Assembly (NCBI GenBank): GCA_963693315.1
Contig: OY856186.1
Span: forward strand, 386,430,865 to 386,494,864
DNA: 64,000 nucleotides
Source: Diogma glabrata
Lineage: Eukaryota > Arthropoda > Insecta > Diptera > Cylindrotomidae
Reading direction: 5' to 3'
The notes beneath the pieces were generated by a model. It was given only the letters and a program-made list of their open reading frames with translations, was not told the DNA's origin and ran no database searches. Of the stretch, positions 34,623-46,139 are shown in pieces. The position numbers and the translations under genes are program-made. Positions within the stretch are counted from its first letter, which is position 1. Every line of letters starts with the position of its first letter.

Positions 34623-36530
34623 ATGAAAAAAAAATTTAGAATACATGTTCAAAACATCTGCGGATTAAACGCTAACCATGACCACGTGCAACATCATTAT
34701 GAGCACGACATACTGAACTTTCTTTTCCTTACAGAAACACAAGTTTCTGTAAACTTTGAAAACGAGATTAGAGCAAAGTCCTCTAATTGTGAGGTTATCA
34801 TTACCGGTGACTTCAACTTTCACAACAAATCATGGTTGGAATTCTTCAAATCGACCGACGATATTGACAATAGTGGAAAACAGGCAAACATTTTGCTGCG
34901 TCTATCCCAAATTGTTAAAAACCCAAATTTCACTCCCCGTAATGGCGGTGATAATAGTTTTCTTTTAGATCTCTATCTTACCACAATGCAAGATATTACG
35001 AATGTCAATGTCGCGAAAGGTAGCATTGGAAATTCTGATCATTATTTAATGTCATCAGTTATCAAAACTGATTTACCCCTTTTTCCATAGTAAAACCCAA
35101 ACAAAAATACATACTTGCATTCAAAAGCTGCCAAAACGGCACTTAGAAACAAACGTAGATCATTTAATATTTGGATTTATAACAAAACTCCCACTAATCG
35201 ATCCCAATATCTAAAGGCCAACAAAATATCTAACCAGATAATCTCTAATCTAAAACTTCCGTCTATGTCTATTTCTGACAAGAGTTTCTACAGTGCCATT
35301 AATTCCTTAGATTTTGGTACAAAATCTTCCTATTATTGATGGTGATTCAATCGTCAATGATCCCGCAAAAAAATTTAACTTGTTCGCTGAACGCTTTGCT
35401 CTGAACTCCACTGTTTTGGAAACTTCTAAAGAAATACTCCAAATACAGTCTTCAGGAGTTAATATGAACGAACTCCACTTCAAACCCAAAATAGTCGCTA
35501 AACTTCTAAGGGGGTTAAACACCAACAAAGCCTTAGGAATGGTAAAACATTCCACGCATTATTTTAAAAACCTTTTCTAAAGACCTTGCACCAACTTTGA
35601 CTAAAATATTCTACCAATCCTACAAATCTGGTATATTTCCCTCGTGCTGAAAGTTGGCAAATGTCCAGCCCGTCCCCAAAAAGGGACCAAAATCCGATAT
35701 CTCAAATTATAGGCCTATAGCATTTCAAAATTTTTGGAAGTAAATCATTTAATAGCCGACAGCCAATACGGTTTTCGAAACAAAAGATCTACTACCGATC
35801 TGTTATGATAAAGGCTTGATAAAGGTTGTGAAACATACGTTATCGCTTTAGAAATCTCCAAGGCATTCGATCGAGTCTGGCATGCCAACTTAATCAACAA
35901 GCTCGTTGCGTATGGGTTTCTTCCCACTTTTGTGAAGCTGATTCAAAATTTTCCAACCGATACAATTCAGTCTCCTTAGACGGCTTATCATCTGAGTCTA
36001 AACTAATTAAGGCTGGTTAATGAGCCTCAAGGCTCAGTATCGTCCCCAACACTATTTTTGATTTATATCAACGAATTGTTGAAAATCACCAGCAACCCAA
36101 TAAATAGTTTTGCAAATGATAGTACTCTGCACAAATCATTCGAGTCCTTCCCTTAAAAATTAAAATGCACGAACGAATTAATCCCGCCCGGAGAGACGCT
36201 GCCATAAACGTCAATAACGACCTAAAAAAGTCGCCGATCGGGGTGATCAAAACCTGATCAATTTCAACTCTGCCAAAACACAGCTATTGATTATTTCCAG
36301 ATCAAAGACCGAGTTCCCCAAAGATATTTTATTCAGCATGTGTGATGAACCTATAGGTGAATGTAAAAACATTGGGTGTCACAGTTTCAAATGACTTACT
36401 CTGGAACGATCATGTAATGGCAATGGCAAAAATCGCGTATAGAAAACTTGGCCTCCTAAATAGATGCAAAAAAATTTTCACTCCATACCAATTGCTCCAT
36501 GTTTATCCTACAAGCCAATTTAAAAAAAAA
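34623..36530 (+). pseudogene. Decayed Jockey-type LINE (endonuclease and RT pieces)
   Basis: The first frame (34623-35090) is an endonuclease domain with an internal deletion: IHVQNICGLNANHDHV, FLFLTETQV, VIITGDFNFHN and SDHYLM survive. Downstream pieces give LRNKRRSFNIWIYNKTP, LLRGLNTNKALGM, KIFYQSYKSGIFPS, VQPVPKKGPKSDISNYRPIA, YVIALEISKAFDRVW, LINELLKITSNPINSFANDS and LGVTVSNDLLWNDHV. Many frameshifts and stops mark it as old. The relic at 46490-47800 on the other strand is the same family. It lies in the cargo of the 11.3-kb element and ends close to the right arm. Confidence 0.87.
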
Positions 36531-36610
36531 ACTTCTTGTCTTTCCACTTATATGGAAACTTTCAGCATGCTCGTTTATCAACTCATTATCCCTCAAACGA
36601 AATTATTTAT

Positions 36611-37278
36611 TAAAAAATATTTATAAAACCTTGGGTGTTTTAAACATTAAAAGAATAATAATTTAATTACTTTAATAATTAATTCATCAAGCCGAAATGC
36701 TTTCCATTGCAGTAGTCTTACAAATTTTTACTAAAAAACCATCATATTTATTCTCCATTCAAAATACTAAACGATTTATAAACAAAAATAAGTGCACTCA
36801 TTCTCAAAACAGAATCACAATCATTAAAAACAACAAAAAATATTATTAACCCACCTTTCATCAATCATTAATTAACCATAACATCTGAATAGAAAGAAAT
36901 TACCTTTTTTCTTATTTTACAACAACCAAAACAATTTCCGAATTCAGTATCCCTTTTTTTACCAACCATTTAATTTAATTCAAACAAATTTTTATATGAA
37001 ATAATTTTGTTTTCACATTAACAAATCTTCAAAACGTACTACATTCTCAAATTCAATAAAAAAAACAACAACAAAAATCGAAATAGTTGCCGGGCAATAT
37101 TTAATATTTTCGATCGATGAAAAAAATCAACAGCCATTAGTTGCAATACCGGCAATATTGCCGAGCTATACAAATATATTGCCGGGCAATACGAAAAAAT
37201 TGCCGGGAATGTTTTTGAATTTGGGCAATATTGCCCGGCCACACATTGCCGTAAAAAGTTGCTCGTTTACAGGCTCCT
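36611..37278 (-). repeat. Right long inverted arm
   Basis: Complement of 26126-26806. Its outer end, agttgctcgtttacaggctc, continues ct into the TTA duplication. Subterminal ttgccgggcaatat-type motifs lie at about 37086, 37147, 37180, 37199 and 37224. It lacks the extra 150-bp tip present at the left end. Confidence 0.9.
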
Positions 37279-38568
37279 TTACATTTACATTTATATTTAG
37301 TTTCCATACTAATAACAAAAATATATTTTTGGTTATTTATTTTATGAAATATTTCAATTTCATTTGGTATATAATTCAAATTACAATATTTATTTGTTCT
37401 TTTCATAAAAATATTTGTTACACATTCATTATCTCTTAAGGTGCTTCCTAAATTAGTTTCTTTACAAATAAAATATGTTTTCAAATTGTCTAAATATTGT
37501 TTACAATCTTTCATATTTGTTCTTAGATTATATTCTTCTTTATCCTTACTTATTAGCAAAATATTTTCGTCTCTTTCAACTTTAATTATTGACCATTGAT
37601 TATTAACTTTAAAAGGTATTGGGATAATTTCGTATGTTTCAATAATAATGGGTTTTAAGGTAGGTATAGATAATATTATATTAATTACATTATTTTTATC
37701 GAAAGCTTTAATCGTTAGTTCTTTTATTAGTAAATGATAATTTTCTAACGTGGGAGAAAATAATAAATGTTCTTCATTTTTACTATTGGCTAAAACATTT
37801 ATAAGTTTTTCGGGTTTTATTATAATAGGATGTATTACATTAGTTTGAAGAAACAAAATAGCATCTATAATTTTTTCAAGTTCAATTTCTAATTCAAAAA
37901 GTTTTTCAGTTATTGAAATTTGTAAATTTCGTAAGTATATCGTAATTGTGAATTTTTTTGTTAATTCATTGGCGTTTTCAACTACTTTGTTTACCTGGTT
38001 TATGTTATTAATAACTTTAGATTCTATTATATGATAATTATTAGTAAGTATTTTATTTTGTTCATTAAGGCTTTTCATTATTTTTACTTCTTCTTTTAAT
38101 CCATTGTGAATGAATTCCTGATTTTCCTTGAGTGTAGTAATAACATTATCATAATGTTCTGCATCGTCATTACTCATTGTTCCGAATAATACTTTTAAGC
38201 CTCCGCCAACTAAATTGATCAATCCCCTAGTTATTCTAGTCTTCTTATTTCCTAGAAGTGAATGTATTACATCTACCTTATCTATTAATTTATTAAAATT
38301 TTGCTTCGCGTCATTCTGAAACTTATTACATTCTTTTAGATGATCTATACATGCTTGATTTATATTATTTAATTGATTTAAAACGACGTTAATTGTTTCC
38401 TCTATATCGTTCATGTTTATTTGATTAATAATCGATATTTTCCCATCTATTATCCTAGTTTCCCCTATATTTTTAAAATAAACACCATTGTGATTGTCTA
38501 ATGAATAAATTTCCAGAGTTGTAATAATTTTGATGTAGACGAATATTAAGGCTAACCTAAAAATGGTT
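37279..38568 (-). pseudogene. Gypsy env, N-terminal part (F-type envelope glycoprotein, split gene)
   Basis: The frame is open from about 38568, overlapping the end of the integrase frame, and includes a hydrophobic LALIFVYIKII stretch that could be a signal peptide. Env of insect errantiviruses is made from a spliced RNA, so an acceptor near here is expected. The first in-frame ATG is at 38414, downstream of that stretch. The ectodomain has a basic cleavage-like site (TRITR) followed by a glycine-rich fusion-peptide region and FGTMSNDDAEHY. This arrangement is known from baculovirus F proteins and errantiviral env. Helical, Asn-rich segments follow. The frame is broken at 37279 by the 11.3-kb element, whose TTA duplication it contains; the anchor part lies at 25409-25970. 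Confidence 0.85.
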
Positions 38569-39487
38569 TTATATGTGATTTATTATATTTAACTCTTTTC
38601 TTATTTTTTATAACTACTACGGAATTTGTATCGACTAATATTATCTTAAAAGGACCTCTATATACGCTATCTAGAACACCGTTACGTTCATTTCTTACCA
38701 AAACTCGGTCACCTTTTTTATATTTATGTTGTTTCCCTAAGTTCCTATCGTATCTTATTTTAGATTTAACTTTTGTGGACTCTAAATTCCTATTTGCTTT
38801 AAATTCCATTTCTAATAATTTTGTTTTAAGTTCTTCTGCATAATCATTTATTGTATCCACAACTAAGAAATCTATCTCGCTTGGTTTATTTGCTTTTCTA
38901 CCGAATAATAATTCATATGGAGTAAATCCAGTGGAGTTATGAACTGTTGTATTATAACAAAAGCTTGCGTATTTCATATGCTTATTCCAATTTTTGTCGT
39001 TTTCTAAATTTTTTCCAACTAATTTTAAATATTCCTTTAGCCTTGCATGTGCTCGTTCAATACTGCCGTTCGCTTGTGGATATGCCACACTTGTTGTTAC
39101 ATGCTTAAAACCAAAGAGTTTAGAAATTTCGTCCATAAGTGAATTACAAAATTCAGATCCATTATCTGATAAAATTATTTTTGGTAAACCAAAATTTAAG
39201 ATCCACCCTTCAACCAAATTCTTAGCTACGGTTGTCATTTCTTTATTACGAATTGGAATAAATTTTATATATTTTGATAAATCATCTTGAATCGATAACC
39301 CGTATAAGTTTTTATCTTTCGTTTCTTTAAAAGGACCCGTTAAATCAATCGCAATATTTTCTAGACAATGTTTTGCATTACTTACTATTTTCATTGGGTT
39401 TCTATGAGGATGTCTATTAATTTTTTCCATTTGACATGCTTTACATTTTTCTATATATTCTATAACATCACGATTTAAGCTTTTCCA
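38552..39487 (-). pseudogene. Gypsy pol, integrase region (downstream of a stop)
   Basis: Continues the pol frame after a single TAA at 39488-39490. The zinc-binding region is split by that stop: the H-H half (HNSLVGGH) lies before it and the C-C half (EKCKACQ) after it. The core domain has the D,D,E residues in AIDLTGPF, ILSDNGSEF and NGSIERAHARL, followed by HNSTGFTPYELLFGR. A GPY/F-type C-terminal module with YRGPFKIILVD ends at IKPFLG. The frame overlaps the start of env by a few bases. The premature stop is the only coding lesion I see in pol. Confidence 0.9.
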
Positions 39488-39490
39488 ATT

Positions 39491-42304
39491 TTATTTTTCT
39501 TTAATTTTTTGGATTGTTGCTTTTTGACCTGAATGGCCACCAACTAAACTATTATGATTTTCTTCTATAATCTTTTTCCTAAGTTCAAGATTTTCTACTT
39601 CTTCTGTGTCATGACTAATATTTGAATTATTTTCAATACTATCGTTTTCTACGATTTCTTCATTATTTTCACTACCAAAAATTTCTTCAATTTCTTTTTC
39701 TAAACGTTCTTCTTGTTCTCTAGTAATATATACGTTTCTACTTAATTCATCAGCAACTTTGTTATCACATCCATTTTTATATTCAATTTGATATTCATAT
39801 TCCTCTAATAGCAATCTCCATCGTACTAACATCGATCCTGGATTTTTTACGTTGAATAACCATTGTAATGGTCTATGATCGGTTCTAACTATAAACTTCC
39901 GTCCGTACAAATATGGTCGAAATTGTTTTATTGCCCAAATTATTGCAAGACACTCACGTTGAGTGGTATCATAGTTTTTTTCAGCATTATTTAGCGTTCT
40001 ACTTATAAACTGTAATGGTAAATCTTTATTTTCATGATTCTGACTTAGTTCAGCACCGATTCCATCTTTACTTGTATCTGTTGTTACGATAAATTCTTTT
40101 GTAAAATCCGGATATTGAAGCATTGTGAAATTAATCAATTCCTGTTTTAATTTCTCAAAGGCTTTTTGATGAATTTCATCCCATACAAATGGTTCATTTT
40201 TCTTTAACAATTTATTTATTGGACTTGCAACCATACTACAATTTTGGATAAACTTCCTATAGTAACCTATCATACCAAGAAAAGATTTTACTTCTTTAAC
40301 ACATCGTGGAGGAGAAAATTTTTGAATTGCAGCAACTTTATTAGGATCTGATTCTACACCCTTATCAGTTATTATATGACCCAAGTAGCTGACTTTTTTC
40401 CGAACAAATTCAGATTTATCTAATTGAAGCTTTAGGTTAGCTTTCTGTAACTGAGTAAATACTTTAATTAACCTATCATTGTGTTCATCTAATGTAGGTC
40501 CATATATAACAATGTCGTCCAAGTAGACGAAGCAATCGACCCCTTGTAGGCCAGATAAAACTGTATTCATTAATCTTTGAAAACATGCCGGAGCATTTTT
40601 CAAACCAAATGGCATTTTTGTAAATTCATAGTGACCCGTTGGAGTGCTAAACGCCGTTTTTTCGATGTCATTATCGACTACTGATATTTGATGAAATCCT
40701 GATGTTAAATCTAACGTTGAAAAGTATTTTGATTTCCCTAACTGATCTAGTATCTCTGATATATTTGGCAATGGATAATTATCTGAAATAGTGATGTCGT
40801 TTAATTTCCTATAATCTATTACCATTCTCCATTTAGCTTTTCCTGATGCATTCTTTTTTTTTGGCACTACCCAAATAGGTGAATTCCACGGTGACTGACT
40901 ATCTCTTATAACACCATCATTTTTCAATTTCTTTATTTGTCTAGCAACTTCTTCTTCATGAATTTTTGGATATCTGTACGTTTTCGTGTAAATTGGGTTA
41001 CTATCTTTAGTCCTAATATGATGTTTAACTACATTTGTTACTGATAATTTCTCATTTTCTAAACTAAAAATTGATTGAAAATCTCTAATAATTTTCATTA
41101 CCTTTTCTTTTTCTTCATTATTTAAATGATCTAATCTCAAACTACCTATTATTTTCTTAAATCTTTCATTAATATTCTCAAAATACATTACTTCATGATC
41201 ATTATCTGATTGATCGTTTACTTGGTTAGAATTCCCTAAAGACATTCCAGTTGGTAAAGAATCAACCTTTACTTTCTTAAATCTTTCATTAATATTCTCA
41301 AAATACATTATTTCATGATCATTATCTGATTGATCGTTTACTAGGTTAGAATTCCCTAAAGACATTCCAGTTGGTAAAGAATCAACCTTTACTTTCTTAA
41401 ATCTTTCATTAATATTCTCAAAATACATTATTTCATGATCATTATCTGATTGATCGTTTACTAGGTTAGAATTCCCTAAAGACATTCCAGTTGGTAAAGA
41501 ATCAACCTTTACTTTCTTAAATCTTTCATTAATATTCTCAAAATACATTATTTCATGATCATTATCTGATTGATCGTTTACTAGGTTAGAATTCCCTAAA
41601 GACATTCCAGTTGGTAAAGAATCAACCCTTTTACTTTCTTTAGCATTTTCTAAAAATGAATGGTTTTGCACCAGATTGAAATCCTCTAAAGGTATTCCAG
41701 TTAGTGAAAAATCAATTTTATTATTTTCTTCTAAAATATTACAAACTTTAATATATGCTAAACCATCTTTTCTTATTTTTGCAATACAATTCGGAATTAA
41801 AATACCATGTCTTTCACATTTTTCAATCACTACATCTTCCGAACTTTTTCCATTAACATTTATCTTTACTAATCTAAATACTTCTGTTCTAGCCGCGATT
41901 TCTCGATCTTGATTTCTAAAAATCAAATCAACTTCTTCATTTCTATTTATTAAGCAATTGTTTTCAAAATTAATACTGAACTCGTTTTTCCTCAGAAAAT
42001 CGTTACCTATTATACCATCATAATTATCCAAAATATTTTCATTAATTACCTGAAAAGGTATTCTAAAACATCTCTTATTTTTACTATTCAAGAAAATTAT
42101 CCGAATATTACAACTGCCAAGGCTATTCGTTGTAGATTCAGACAAACCTTTAAATTTAATTATTTCCGACGCAACAAAATCTTTCTCAAATATACAATTA
42201 TTTTTAATTAGTGATATAGTCGCTCCAGTATCGACTAAAATTTTATATACTTGATTTTCGTACACCATATTAATGTAGGGACTTTCAGAATCTGGATCAG
42301 ACAC
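39491..42304 (-). CDS. Gypsy pol: aspartic protease, reverse transcriptase, RNase H
   Basis: About 937 residues. Protease at 10-110 with LVDTGATISLI (DTG at 25-27). A linker of four 40-residue repeats spans 227-386. RT at about 430-640 has WRMVIDYRKLNDIT, YFSTLDLTSGFHQI (motif A), KMPFGLKNAPACFQRLMN and FVYLDDIVIYG (catalytic, about 593). RNase H at about 720-850 has FIVTTDTSKDGIGAEL, RECLAIIWAIKQFRPYLYG and VRTDHRPLQWL. The chromodomain-free end leads into the integrase zinc finger. Gag lies upstream in the same frame, separated by several stops. The first ATG is used here for coordinates only; the true pol start, after cleavage or recoding, is unknown. Confidence 0.95.
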   Translation of the reverse strand: MSDPDSESPYINMVYENQVYKILVDTGATISLIKNNCIFEKDFVASEIIKFKGLSESTTNSLGSCNIRIIFLNSKNKRCFRIPFQVINENILDNYDGIIGNDFLRKNEFSINFENNCLINRNEEVDLIFRNQDREIAARTEVFRLVKINVNGKSSEDVVIEKCERHGILIPNCIAKIRKDGLAYIKVCNILEENNKIDFSLTGIPLEDFNLVQNHSFLENAKESKRVDSLPTGMSLGNSNLVNDQSDNDHEIMYFENINERFKKVKVDSLPTGMSLGNSNLVNDQSDNDHEIMYFENINERFKKVKVDSLPTGMSLGNSNLVNDQSDNDHEIMYFENINERFKKVKVDSLPTGMSLGNSNQVNDQSDNDHEVMYFENINERFKKIIGSLRLDHLNNEEKEKVMKIIRDFQSIFSLENEKLSVTNVVKHHIRTKDSNPIYTKTYRYPKIHEEEVARQIKKLKNDGVIRDSQSPWNSPIWVVPKKKNASGKAKWRMVIDYRKLNDITISDNYPLPNISEILDQLGKSKYFSTLDLTSGFHQISVVDNDIEKTAFSTPTGHYEFTKMPFGLKNAPACFQRLMNTVLSGLQGVDCFVYLDDIVIYGPTLDEHNDRLIKVFTQLQKANLKLQLDKSEFVRKKVSYLGHIITDKGVESDPNKVAAIQKFSPPRCVKEVKSFLGMIGYYRKFIQNCSMVASPINKLLKKNEPFVWDEIHQKAFEKLKQELINFTMLQYPDFTKEFIVTTDTSKDGIGAELSQNHENKDLPLQFISRTLNNAEKNYDTTQRECLAIIWAIKQFRPYLYGRKFIVRTDHRPLQWLFNVKNPGSMLVRWRLLLEEYEYQIEYKNGCDNKVADELSRNVYITREQEERLEKEIEEIFGSENNEEIVENDSIENNSNISHDTEEVENLELRKKIIEENHNSLVGGHSGQKATIQKIKEK
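41147..41626 (-). repeat. Four 120-bp in-frame tandem repeats in pol
   Basis: Four copies of a 40-residue unit beginning VDSLPTGMSLGNSN and ending NINERFKK sit between the protease and RT. The middle copies are identical at nucleotide level and the last is slightly diverged. The period of exactly 120 bp preserves the frame. Confidence 0.97.
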
Positions 42305-42370
42305 CCTAAAGAAATCTAATCCTGGTTTCGAAAATTCACTTTTCCAAAATGTTTGGTTAATTCATTAACT

Positions 42371-43138
42371 TTATTTATTATTACTATTTCGATTTTCGTT
42401 AAAATTTTTATTTTTTTGTTCATAATTTCTATATAAACCTGGTCGATTGTACTGATACGCATTCCTTCTGTGGAAACATTGATTGACTTTGTGGTTCGGT
42501 TTCCCACAATTATAACATTTGACGATTTTCATGTGATTTACCCTGTAAGAATTCCGGTTAGTGTAATCTCTACTTCCTTCTTTATTAATTGTCAAAAGCC
42601 TACTCTCCTCTTCGATACCATATTCACTTGCTTCTTGTGGCTCATTTGGTTTCCTTGTATTTACGTATGTACTGATTCGTTCATTCAATCCGTTGATAAA
42701 AGCACACAAAACATTTGTTTTAATGTACGAACATTTTCCATCCCAATTTTTATCTATTGTTTCCATTTTTTCATTTTGTAACAATCTCCGTTGTAATGTT
42801 TCGCACTTCTGTAGAAATTGTAAAACATTTTCGTTCGATTTTTGTTTTAATGAAATTAATTCTCTATACAACTGTAAATTTGAATGAGTTTCCTTATAAA
42901 CTTTATTTAATTCCGTTTTTAAATCACTCCATAATGCAACGTTTTTATTCATTAAAATAGTGGATGCATTTCCACTAATTCGGGATTTAATATACGATAG
43001 TAAAATTAGTCGCTGTTTTATATCAGCTAACGAATTTGCATTTTCGCAACTTTGAATGAATTGGAAAGCTTCCGAAGCTTCTCCAGAAAAGGAAGGTATA
43101 AAACGAAATAGGACATTAATATCAACTGGTTCAACCAT
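42371..43138 (-). CDS. Gypsy gag with CCHC zinc knuckle
   Basis: About 255 residues from the ATG at 43138 (MVEPVDIN); an upstream in-frame ATG at 43165 is possible. The N-terminal part FIPSFSGEASEAFQFIQSCE and the central WSDLKTELNKVY resemble the retrotransposon capsid fold. Near the C-terminus CYNCGKPNHKVNQC is a CX2CX4HX4C RNA-binding knuckle, followed by an Asn/Arg-rich tail. It forms the virus-like particle and packages RNA. The frame is intact. It ends in TAA, and stops follow in the same frame before pol, so how pol is expressed from this copy is unclear. Confidence 0.9.
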   Translation of the reverse strand: MVEPVDINVLFRFIPSFSGEASEAFQFIQSCENANSLADIKQRLILLSYIKSRISGNASTILMNKNVALWSDLKTELNKVYKETHSNLQLYRELISLKQKSNENVLQFLQKCETLQRRLLQNEKMETIDKNWDGKCSYIKTNVLCAFINGLNERISTYVNTRKPNEPQEASEYGIEEESRLLTINKEGSRDYTNRNSYRVNHMKIVKCYNCGKPNHKVNQCFHRRNAYQYNRPGLYRNYEQKNKNFNENRNSNNK

Positions 43139-43165
43139 TTTTATATAACTTAAGAACAGAATCAA

Positions 43166-43798
43166 AGAAACAATTCAATTTCACTAAACTAACATATAAT
43201 TTTATCAAAAATATCTGTTTCTCTTTATATTTATAAAAACACAATCAAAAAAATTAAATTATTAATTAAAATGACTTACAGTAACATCTTGATTGATGAA
43301 AAGTTGATCCGCCAAATATGAATTGAGATTAATTAATTTTAGTTGATGTTGATGTATTGTATTTTTTTTTGTTGTTGCTCAATTTTAACAGCTTTTTCCG
43401 AAATATAGTTTAAATGACAATTCTTCACAATTCACGAAGAATTAAATTTTGTTTAAAATTTCAATTTAAATTTTACTTGTTTAATTAATAAACACTTTTT
43501 ATTTGAACAGCTTTTCTGTCCGAAAATATAATTTCAATTATAATTTTCCACAATTATGATTCACCAAGAATTAAATTTTTCTTAAAATTTCAATTTAAAT
43601 TTTACTTGTTTAACTAATAAACACTTTTCATTTGAACAGCTTTTCTGTCCGAAAATATAATTTCGATTATAATTTTTCGCAATTATGATTCATTTAGAAT
43701 TAAATTTCAATTTAAATTTTTCTTTAAAATTGCACTGATTTAAATTTTCTTTAAAATTTCACTGATTTTTATATCTTTACCGCTGTCACCATTTTTTA
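43166..43798 (-). other. Gypsy leader with tandem repeats and putative primer-binding site
   Basis: The untranslated leader between the 5' LTR and gag contains units of about 128 bp with gaacagcttttctgtccgaa (43505 and 43633) and a partial copy near 43388. Near the LTR, the minus strand reads tggtgacagcggtaaaga, starting seven bases inside the LTR edge. The initial TGG fits pairing to a tRNA CCA end; which tRNA is not determined. Confidence 0.65.
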
Positions 43799-44405
43799 TG
43801 TTATGCTTAACATAATTTTTTACATATTATTAAAACACATAAATACATTATTTAATTATTATTTAATTATTTATTTGTATTGATATTTAGTTTTTAATAT
43901 GTTTGGTTAGTACTGCTGGTATACAACAAATGTGTTGTTATCCAGCAAATGTACTACAATCTACTGTTAGTATTCAACGTTAGTTGATATCTAACAAATG
44001 TAGATTTTGTTCGTTTTAAGGACTTGTCTTGTCCGAGATTTATCTGAATCTGAAGTTCTGATTTCAGTTTCGTATCGAACAACATTCTGTTTTGTTTATT
44101 TAATTTATTGTAGTCAAAACAATTCATAGAAGAAACAGAATGCTGATAGATAACGAATAATAAAATGTTAATAACGAACAAATATTTGATACATTGTTAT
44201 CAAATATTTGTTTAGAAATATTTATTAATATTTCTTCAATTTCTCTTATTCTTATTTATAAAAACAATAAAATTATATTTCTTGATTCTAAGAACTGTTT
44301 GCAATATGAAGTTATATTTTGTGTAGCATGCAAAACACAATCAATGTTATGATGCTACGTGCTACGAACACTAAAAGTATTATATTCAGTGTGTTCCTCA
44401 TAACA
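43799..44405 (-). repeat. Right LTR (5' LTR of the gypsy element)
   Basis: 607 bp, TGTTATG...CATAACA, followed by the CTAG duplication (44406-44409). Nearly identical to the left LTR. It would contain the promoter for the minus-strand transcript. Confidence 0.96.
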
Positions 44406-44409
44406 CTAG

Positions 44410-44902
44410 ATTATTTCGTAACCCAAATCTCTCCATAATACTTTTCAATTGTTTGGTAAGAAGTATAATTGAATACGCCTCACAAATATGGAATCCTTTT
44501 TATGACTAGTATTGTGATCAACTTGAGCGTGTTCAAAAACGGTTTACTAGACTTCTTGTTTTTAAATTTGTTCCTTTTGCTGGCTACATACCGTACGAGA
44601 AAAGATTGAAAATTTTCAATTTAACGAATTTGTGTAATAGAAGGATAATTCTTGATGAGGTACTTCTGTACAAAATTTTAAACTACAAAATTGAATCCCT
44701 CTCTGATATTATGCTGTATATCCCTTCCTATATGACTAGAAATACCCAGCTATTTTTACCAAAACCTTCGCGTACTAATTTAGGCTTTGCCAATCCTCTG
44801 CCTAGATGTCAGCTAAGCCACGATGAACTCTTTAATTCGTTAGATTTGTTTCATTTGTCGCTTGATCAATACAAGTCTTGTCTTTTCAAGCTACTAAATT
44901 AA
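44410..44902 (+). pseudogene. Decayed LINE ORF2, 3' part (after the gypsy insertion)
   Basis: Resumes the LINE cut at 24689. Pieces read LFRNPNLSIILFNCLVRSII, EYASQIWNPFYD (the LVRS.IEYAS-.WNP motif), ERVQKRFTRLLVFK and YEKRLKIFNLTNLCNRR. One open stretch (44606-44902) then ends YKSCLFKLLN and a stop. This is the usual C-terminal region of Jockey/CR1 ORF2. An in-frame stop interrupts it just after the WNPFYD segment. Confidence 0.87.
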
Positions 44903-45240
44903 ATAATTAAATATATTTTCTTTTCCTAATTTATTTTGATAGTAGTGCGTGCTGTTAGATTTTTTTGATATTTGTATTGGAATCTTTACAATGTTGAAGT
45001 ATTAATGATTTATTTGTTTGTAGTTACCTACTTTGGTTATTGTATAATGTTATTTTTTTTGGTTTTTGTAATTATTATTGGTTTTCTTTTTTGCTATTTT
45101 TTTTTTCTATATTAATTGTAATTTCAAATTGTATTAATCAAAATGTAAATATAATGTAGATATATTGTGGAACACATAATAGGACTCTGTCTGTGTGTTC
45201 TCCTTAGTGGAAATAAATAAATAAATAAATAAATAAATAC
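44903..45240 (+). other. LINE 3' untranslated region and AAATA repeat tail
   Basis: AT-rich 3' region ending in (aaat)n from about 45210 to 45239, the short tandem tail typical of CR1/I/Jockey-type LINEs that lack a pure poly(A). The region after 45240 is unrelated. Confidence 0.75.
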
Positions 45241-46135
45241 TTACTCTCAATTCGATAAACTCAATTCGCAAATCTCCTTCTGGGTTCGATCACTAATTAG
45301 TAAGCAAAAACACCAGGTTTTATTAAGCATTCAACACAGCTATTGTTCCACAATAACAGGAAACCAATACAAAAAACAATATTGCTATCTAGAATACATT
45401 CTTACAATAGCTACAAAAACGCCAACGGTTGCTTTTAGAAATTTCATGTATATGACAGCGTCCAAAATAATACACAAGATATTTCTATTGAATAACACTC
45501 AAAGCTTAATTTACAAAAACTAAAATTTGACTTCTATTTACATGGTTTTATATTCACGATACAGCATTTCGCTTACAATTAATTAATTCTGTCTAAAAAT
45601 ACCTGCTTAAATACTATTCCGTATAACCTAGAAAAATCGATCACCCGACCGTTATTCTAAACATCTGTAATCCGGAATGTTCCTTTAAACAAAATAAGAA
45701 ATAATTTTTGTTTGTCCCGTAACTGTAAAAAAAGGAAATACAATAACAATACTATGTGTTTTATGATCATTATTGTTTTTTTTTATAAATCATTTTTTTA
45801 ATGTCTTTGCTAAGGAATTTGATTTCGTAGTTCTGCTATAGGATATTTCATTTATATTGAATTGAATTGAGTTTTATATCGTTTTTTCGTTATGATGTTG
45901 TTATAACTGTAACACTATATATACAACCACTTGCACCTAAACTGGTTTTTGTTCTGAGCTATCATAATCTGAAAAATACTAAACACTTAGTTCTCTGTTT
46001 TATAAGCAATTTTTTCAAGAACGAATAAGTTTTGTTTTTAAATCGGTCTTTCTTTTAGTAGCAGTTGTTCGTTCTAAACAAAAAGCAATAAGCAATCATT
46101 TTTTCCAAAGAAGTTTTTTTTAATAAAAAGTGTTA
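45241..46135. other. No gene seen
   Basis: No supported coding sequence or repeat in this stretch. Confidence 0.5.
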
Positions 46136-46139
46136 TGCT

